In this document: positions 58,461-64,000 of the stretch, in pieces
Layout: each line of letters opens with the position of its first letter
Numbering within the stretch: the stretch's first letter is position 1
Source: Picochlorum sp. 'celeri'
Taxonomy: Eukaryota > Chlorophyta > Trebouxiophyceae
DNA: 64,000 nucleotides
Direction: 5' to 3'
Assembly (NCBI GenBank): GCA_010909725.1
Contig: JAACMV010000003.1
Span: 248,001 to 312,000, forward strand
Notes under the pieces: generated by a model
Told to the model about the DNA's origin: nothing
The model's input: only the letters and a program-made list of their open reading frames with translations
Database searches by the model: none
Position numbers and translations under genes: made by a program

Positions 58461-59204
58461 ATGTCAAAAGTACTTCAAAGGGCATGGCAGATGACACGCA
58501 TCTGTAGAAGAAGCAACTTGCGTGCATCTTTCACTGCTGCAGAGCCCAAAGTCCGCGTAACTCGGGGATTCGTTGCTTCTGCGAAGAATGCCGATATAGT
58601 CGATGAAGATGACGAGCCATCTCCATTCGATGAAGAACTAGTAGGGTCAACTGGCCAGTTTGAGCAGATCATCTTGGAGAACACAGACTGGGGCCAGAAG
58701 GCCTTGGACTGTGCGCAGCAGATTTTAGAGAACAAGAATGAGCTCGCGCTGTACGCGTTCCGGGCATATAATGCCTCCAAAAGGATCGATATACGAATTG
58801 ATAAGCTTACAGATACGTATGGATCGCCAACACTGGACGAAATTGGTGAGTTCTCTAGAGATTTTAATCAGCTGTTGGAGTCAAACTTGGGTGAGGAGAC
58901 TGCTGGGAGCATTGAGATTGAAGTATCGTCTCCTGGGGCAGAGCGATCAGTGAGAATCCCTGATGAGTTATTGCGATTTAAGGCCTTGCCGATGTCGGTA
59001 TGTTCCACAGATGCGCCAGAGCCACGGGTATTCAATTTACAGGCAGTGCTGGAGGATGGAACGACAACAGTATGGGCATATGCAGATGTTCGAGCCAATA
59101 GATCCCTTGGCAAAGGACGAGGGCTATCGAAAAAGCAGAAAGAAATGGAATTTACCATCCCTATCGAAAATATCAGATCAGTCAATATTCATTTGGATGT
59201 GTGA
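58461..59204 (+). CDS. RimP-like ribosome maturation factor, organellar leader
   Basis: 247 residues from the ATG at 58461 (MSKVLQRAWQMTR). The first 50 residues are basic and Ser/Ala-rich, as in a transit peptide. The body has the RimP/DUF150 pattern: an N-terminal alpha-beta domain (ALYAFRAYNASKRIDIRIDKL) with the key IEIEVSSPGAERSVRIPDEL segment (SSPG is the family hallmark, usually VSSPGxxRPL), then a small beta-barrel with FNLQAVLEDGTTT and FTIPIENIRSVNI. In bacteria RimP matures the 30S subunit; here it probably serves plastid (or mitochondrial) ribosomes. The last 16 bp overlap the coding end of the next gene. Confidence 0.78.
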   Translation: MSKVLQRAWQMTRICRRSNLRASFTAAEPKVRVTRGFVASAKNADIVDEDDEPSPFDEELVGSTGQFEQIILENTDWGQKALDCAQQILENKNELALYAFRAYNASKRIDIRIDKLTDTYGSPTLDEIGEFSRDFNQLLESNLGEETAGSIEIEVSSPGAERSVRIPDELLRFKALPMSVCSTDAPEPRVFNLQAVLEDGTTTVWAYADVRANRSLGKGRGLSKKQKEMEFTIPIENIRSVNIHLDV

Positions 59205-59749
59205 CGCCGTCTCCCCTTGCTTTTCTTTTTTGCTGGTGCTGCTTCATCATCCACACTCGCTTCCAGTCTCTTTCTAAACACATCTAAACACTGATTATTA
59301 TAATACACACTCTTCCATCCATCATCCCCTTGTTTACTCGGCGTTATCCGTCGCTTGAAAAAGATGCTAAACGCTGTTGCACTCTGAAACTCCTCCCCAT
59401 TATACTCAATTGTCCCATGCTCTGTCAAGGATCCAACTGCCTCTGCTCCCTTGTACGAGACTCTAATCGTATTCTCACCCGGCTGAATAACACCCTTCTC
59501 TATTAAATCTAACAAGGTGATCCCCGATCGACTTGATGCTGTCCCAGTAGCAGTAGACCCACGCGTGTTTCTCTTTTTCCTAGACCTCTTTGCCGTTGGC
59601 AAGTAGTGCTCCGTCTCCCTCAACAATGCTGCCTGATCAATAGCTTCACCGAGTATATATCGAACATGTACAGTACCACTCATCACAACTCGTCCACTAT
59701 TGTGCCCTTTGTGCCTATCCTTTGGTTCTTCAGAGGCCTGAGACGTCAT
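59189..59749 (-). CDS. RAMA-domain protein (putative modified-DNA-binding)
   Basis: 186 residues from the ATG at 59749 (MTSQASEEP); an upstream in-frame ATG at 59806 would add 19 residues. The N-terminal third is polar with a basic cluster (TAKRSRKKRNTRGS). The C-terminal domain fits RAMA: LLDLIEKGVIQPGENTI, VSYKGAEAVGSLTEHGTIEY, FQSATAFSIFFKRRI and GWKSVYYNNQCLDVFRKR. RAMA occurs in MPND-type proteins and restriction-associated proteins and is proposed to recognise modified DNA. A Lys-rich tail (PAKKKSKGRRRHTSK) suggests nuclear location. The stop codon overlaps the RimP-like gene's end. Confidence 0.68.
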   Translation of the reverse strand: MTSQASEEPKDRHKGHNSGRVVMSGTVHVRYILGEAIDQAALLRETEHYLPTAKRSRKKRNTRGSTATGTASSRSGITLLDLIEKGVIQPGENTIRVSYKGAEAVGSLTEHGTIEYNGEEFQSATAFSIFFKRRITPSKQGDDGWKSVYYNNQCLDVFRKRLEASVDDEAAPAKKKSKGRRRHTSK

Positions 59750-60030
59750 GTGTTGTTTGAATCCAAAAGAATCAATCACAACAAAGAACCAATCAACCAC
59801 GATCACGGTTGCCCAATATTTTTCATCTGTGTAGAGATTTTTTTTAACGTTTCAAGGAACAACAACAGTCAACAAATTCAATAGTAAGAAAATTCCGTAC
59901 TTTACAATTAAAAACACCTCCCTCGCAAGGATCGCGACTGAGGTACCGGTGGTGGTCATGGCATCTTCCTTTGCTCCTCTGCTGCCATTAATTAAATACA
60001 ATATACTCGTCTGCAGTAGAACATAATGAT

Positions 60031-61090
60031 ATGAGATCGAATCCTAGGATTCGACAGAGGTGTAGCAGGACAGAGAAACAGCGTGATCAGAGTCCTGACA
60101 AGTGCTGTTCTTCTCCACCAAGAAGAACACACCTCAGTGTGCAAGAGCAGCAACTGACTCACCTGATGGGCGGCATCGGCCACTGTCTTGGTGGTCTATG
60201 GAAGAGACTGATCACTATCGTGGATGATGTCATTGATTTATGTCATTGGTATATCTGGCGTCGATGGCAATCTCCATTGACTCAGAGCAGCGTGAGTGGG
60301 GACCACCAGAATGCTGCAGGAGCATCTTCATTACTGCATATGCCATTGCTCTCACGAGAAATAGAAGGACGCACTGATGCCTTTGACATATGGAATGAAA
60401 GGGTTCAAGCGCGATATTCTCATGAGAAGGATGGGCAGCTTTTAGAAAGACTGTGGAACGCAGCATGGTCTATAATAGGTGACAGTGCCCCTCCACCTCT
60501 TTCCCATACCACATACATCTCAGACAGATGGGTTGATCTGGGGTTTCAATCCGATGATCCATCCCGAGATTTCAGGGGAGGAGGTGTGCTCTCATTAACA
60601 TGCCTCGTGTATATGGCGGAATCAGCGCCACATGTGTTTCATAGATTGATGGCAAAGACTCGTGGGGTGCGAAGTGACTATGAATATCCTTTTGCAGCAA
60701 GCTGCATATCTGTCGTCTTTTCTTTGATAGGTACGTCTTCTTATCAATGAAGGCATAATCACTGTATATTACGAGGGCACATCCCCTCACCATATGATGC
60801 TACTGTGTGCAGATGCGTTGAAGATTCGAACGCTGTCATCCACCCATATCGATGTATCTCCATCATCCTATGGATTCGCTCATCTCTATATCCGAGATGA
60901 GGAGGCATTTGAGAAGATTGTCATGCATACGATGCTGTATTTGGATGAGGTCTGGCTCTCTTCCTCCGCATCCTATATGGATTTCCCTCGTATTCAAAAG
61001 CTCGTCTGTGCCCATGTCCAGCGACTCGTTGGAAAACGATGGTTCACCGATCCAGCCATGATCTCTTCTTCTTCTTTGACCATCACATAG
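60031..61090 (+). CDS. ELMO-domain protein
   Basis: Exons 60031-60730 and 60813-61090 (82-nt GTACGT...TGCAG intron) give 325 residues. The ELMO/CED-12 core is recognisable as WVDLGFQSDDPSRDFRGGGV, LTCLVYMAESAPHVFHRLM and YEYPFAASCISVVFSLI, the conserved arginine-containing segment shared with ELMOD proteins that act as GTPase-activating factors for Arf-family small GTPases. No PH domain follows, so it is an ELMOD-type rather than the DOCK-binding ELMO1 type. The N-terminal 90 residues are variable. The likely role is Arf/Arl regulation in trafficking or cilia. Confidence 0.9.
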
Positions 61091-61147
61091 TTGACTGCAT
61101 TGTAAATATTGGAATTATTATTGATGATTTAGTAGTAGTACAAGAGA

Positions 61148-62803
61148 ATGGGAGACGATTGCTCAGAAAACGCCACGTCTGAGACGAGCCCTCGAGACCA
61201 ACCCTTGGAAGAAGAAGAACAAGCGCAGGTGGGTTGTTAGATCCATATCCATGACATGGGTTTTCTTTATGGTCTATAATTACATACGGTTTACTCGGTA
61301 GTATCGTATTGTATTCAGGAGATGCCACCCAACAACTTTTGTGGTAGGGAAGGCGCATTCGACATGTATGGCTCAAAATTCAGTCGCAAGTTCATGGCGC
61401 AGCGGTACGAAAAGATGCTACAAGCTGATCAATCGGTTCTACTATCTGACTCTTCATACGTGTCAGCTATTCGTCAGTATGATGGGCTTTTGGCTGGACA
61501 CGATGGTATGTCTCACTTGCTTGAAGCAGAGATTTTAATGAAGCGATGCCGTGCATCGTATCAGTTTGCGTCCATGTTGAAGAATCGACCTGCGTCTATG
61601 AGTGAGAAGGAGGCTCTGTTCGCTGAGGATCCAGAGAATATTGCGATGCAAGGGTTGAGGGATGCAGAAAAGGCCAGGGAGTTGTACTCCCTGGCTCTTG
61701 GTACAGTGTATGAGTTACAAGGAGACATTTTAACGTCGCTGAACAATGAGAAAGATGCCGAAATCGCATACACATATGCCTCCAAACTAACACCTCATGA
61801 TGATGATGACCAGGACAAGAAGGCATCTCCAGAAGAGTGCACAAAGAGCAGAGAAAAAAAGTCAAACAAAACAGAGAGAAAACTGGCCATGGATGATGAT
61901 TTGGAGTGCCTCGTCTGCATGAAATTGTTATATGAGCCTGTATCAACGCCATGCGGACATACATTTTGTCGCCCATGTTTTCAAAGAACACTAGATCATA
62001 CACCATCATGCCCCATGTGTCGAAGGCAGTTTTATGCTGGATTTGATTTACCAGTCAACACAGTGATGAAAAATGTCTTGGAACGGTCATTCCCTGAAGA
62101 ATATCAGACACGGCGAGAAGAAGAGATGCTTTCAGGAACTACAGCAGAAAGGCCAACGGCGCTGCCCTTGTTTGTCATGTCCCCAATGATTCCTGGGGAA
62201 GTCATGACTATGAACATCTTTGAGCCAAGGTATCGACTCATGATTCGTCGCGTCATGGAAGGAAATAAGCGTTTTGGAATGATCATGGCAGATCGACACC
62301 ATAGACTTGCGTCTGTAGGAACCGAAGTCGAAATAACAGAAATTGAAAGAATTCCAGATGGGAGGTATCTCATTGACATCCAAGGTACTCGGCGTTTCAG
62401 AGTCAACGAGAACACAGTCAGTGAAGTTGACGGCTACCGCGTTGCTGTACCCGAGTATTTCAAGGACGATCCAATCAATGAGGAAGATGCGGAGCATGCA
62501 CAGGCATTGTGCTCTGACGTACAAGGCATTGTTGAGAGATGGATGGACAGGCTGTCCCAACTGGCTGCAACAAGACCAGTCACCCAACAATTACTCCGTC
62601 ATCTCGGTCGAGAACCAAGCATGTCTGACTTGGAAAAGTACTCCTTTTGGGTGTGTTCAACAGTGATTCCATTCATTCAAGGACACGATGCTAAACAGAA
62701 ATTGATCTCAACAACGTGTACAGTAAACAGGTTTGAAATGGCAAGGCAGATGCTTCTTGCCGCCGAGTATCACACCCATGATGAACGTTGCATAATTAGC
62801 TAA
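61148..62803 (+). CDS. LONRF-like E3 ligase: RING finger plus Lon substrate-binding domain
   Basis: Exons 61148-61228 and 61319-62803 (90-nt GTGGGT...TTCAG intron) give 521 residues. An N-terminal helical region (about 60-200, TPR-like repeats such as KARELYSLALGTVYELQGD) is followed by a C3HC4 RING (CLVCMKLLYEPVSTPCGHTF to CPMCRRQF, about 224-262) and a Lon N-terminal domain (about 300-505; NIFEPRYRLMIRRVMEGNKRFGM, GRYLIDIQGTRRFRV). TPR-RING-Lon is the LONRF1-3 architecture, E3 ubiquitin ligases thought to act in protein quality control. Confidence 0.92.
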
Positions 62804-63020
62804 TATAATTTCATGTACTATATTTCTATAGAAGTAAAGATTCTAGATTCCGTGGATGAGGATGATACGAATACAGCCACGCCATGCCATTCCTCTTCAG
62901 CCAATATTGTGGGTTTGTACAGCCCTCTGAGACTGGTTGCAGCATCAAGGTACAGTCATAGTATCATTATATTGATATTGGACAGTGCATAACATAGAAT
63001 ATCCTTTGAGACTGGTGTAG

Positions 63021-64000
63021 ATGTCGCGAATTCGGCGCATTCCTTTCGAGAGGCTTGTCAAGGGGAATTTCTCAGCGTATGGATTCTTTCAGGGGAGTTT
63101 TGGTAGGGCAATATCGACTAGTGTATGTGCTTTAGATGGGTCGAAAGTTATGTTGGTGGAATCTCCTGCCAAGGCGAAGAAGATTCAAGAGTTTCTTGGG
63201 GACAGGTACAAGGTGCTTGCGAGTTATGGTCATGTGAGAGACTTGCCTCCCAAAGCCGGGAGTGTCTTGCCGGAGAAGGATTTTGACATGCGATGGGAGA
63301 CTCTTCAAAGTGCTGTGAAGCATATAGAAGCGCTGGAAAAAGCGTTAGAAGAGGGGTCTGTGGAGGAGTTGTACATGGCAACAGATCCGGATCGGGAAGG
63401 TGAGGCAATATCCTGGCATGTATTGCAGGAATTGGGTCGGCGAGGGACGTTGCAAGAACGTTTGAATGTTCACAGGGTATCGTTTACTGAGATTACGAAG
63501 AAGGCTATAGAGCATGCAATCGAAGAGCCAAGGGATATTGATGAGAATCTCGTTCATGCATACCTTGCCAGGAGGGCGTTGGATTACTTGCTTGGATTTC
63601 ATCTGTCGCCAATCCTGTGGAGAAAGTTGCCTGGGGCGACGTCAGCAGGGAGAGTGCAGTCTGTAGCATTGAGAATGATCTGTGAACGGGAAAATCAGAT
63701 TGAAAATTTTCGGGAGAGTCATTACTGGACATTGCATGGCACAGTCGTGCTCCCTGATGGAGGCAGTATTCATGCTGATCTTCTGACGGTGGACGGCAGT
63801 CGGGTGCCTGATCCTGGATATTCTAGTAGAGAGGATGCAGAATGTATTCTTAAAAGAATAAAAGACTCTGATTTTACGGTGACGTCGGTGTCAGAGCGAG
63901 AAACGACAAGACAGCCTCGTGCTCCATTTTCTACAAGCTCTCTGCAGCAGGAGGCGAACAGTGTTCTGGGATACAGCGCGAGTAAGACGATGCAATTAGC
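63021..64000 (+). CDS. DNA topoisomerase I, type IA (bacterial-type), N-terminal part
   Basis: Starts at the ATG at 63021 and stays open to the window end (326 codons), so the 3' part is missing. The first 42 residues are basic and aromatic without acidic runs (RIRRIPFERLVKGNFSAYGF), a likely organelle leader. The Toprim domain follows: VMLVESPAKAKKIQEFLG, ASYGHVRDLPPK and TDPDREGEAISWHV, with the catalytic Glu and the Mg-binding DxD-type residues. FTEITKKAIEHAIEEPRDID and LPGATSAGRVQSVALRM belong to the next domain; the window ends at TSSLQQEANSVLGYSASKTM, before the catalytic tyrosine. TopA-type enzymes relax negative supercoils in plastids or mitochondria. Confidence 0.95.
   Translation, partial: MSRIRRIPFERLVKGNFSAYGFFQGSFGRAISTSVCALDGSKVMLVESPAKAKKIQEFLGDRYKVLASYGHVRDLPPKAGSVLPEKDFDMRWETLQSAVKHIEALEKALEEGSVEELYMATDPDREGEAISWHVLQELGRRGTLQERLNVHRVSFTEITKKAIEHAIEEPRDIDENLVHAYLARRALDYLLGFHLSPILWRKLPGATSAGRVQSVALRMICERENQIENFRESHYWTLHGTVVLPDGGSIHADLLTVDGSRVPDPGYSSREDAECILKRIKDSDFTVTSVSERETTRQPRAPFSTSSLQQEANSVLGYSASKTMQL

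Noticed and set aside
1..64000. CRISPR arrays, insertion sequences, prophage or bacterial operons
   Set aside because: Spliceosomal introns, a eukaryotic tRNA intron and nuclear gene content throughout; no spacer-repeat arrays seen.

Overview
The window is nuclear DNA of a small-genome, intron-bearing microbial eukaryote, most likely a flagellated alga. Evidence: short spliceosomal introns (about 63-163 nt, donor GTRNGT, acceptor usually TGCAG); an elongation factor-like GTPase (EFL) rather than classical EF-1alpha; an axonemal SPAG6/PF16-like protein; a cytosolic DPE2-type glucanotransferase, as in starch-storing algae; and several products with plastid-like leaders (thylakoid-like membrane protein, GDT1/UPF0016 transporter, RimP-like factor, type IA topoisomerase). 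EFL plus DPE2 fits a prasinophyte-grade green alga or a cryptophyte better than a diatom or land plant, but the sequence does not settle the lineage.

Layout. 1-16 kb holds housekeeping genes: SPAG6-like (cut by the window start), EFL, a thylakoid-like protein, a GH20 hexosaminidase, E2F, a small membrane protein, DPE2, a metaxin, an FHA-RING-PARP-zinc-finger protein and a helix-turn-helix nuclear protein. 16-24 kb is an accessory island: two lineage-specific proteins, three copies of a dispersed repeat, a large ankyrin gene with a DNA-level tandem array, flanked by two broken copies of a GTP cyclohydrolase I gene, a secreted Cache-domain protein, and an intron-containing tRNA-Lys. 24-38 kb is compact housekeeping: kinase, rhomboid, anchored inorganic pyrophosphatase, SDF2, tRNA thiouridylase, GDT1, an EGF-like membrane protein, two mitochondrial carriers and a lysophospholipid acyltransferase. 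38-43 kb is a tandem pair of ankyrin genes related to the first. 43-64 kb is housekeeping again: Nudix-like, nucleoside hydrolase, second Cache protein, EDR2-like, ALG7, RPAC1, TMEM209-like, hotdog thioesterase, EF-hand MscS channel, RimP-like, RAMA-domain protein, ELMO, LONRF-like E3 ligase and topoisomerase I (cut by the window end).

Genes are packed tightly, often as convergent pairs separated by less than 100 bp; three such pairs overlap inside their coding ends. The most unusual items are the interrupted GTP cyclohydrolase copies around an ankyrin gene, the shared N-terminal module of the three ankyrin proteins, the anchored pyrophosphatase, the stand-alone secreted Cache proteins, and the FHA-RING-PARP-finger architecture.
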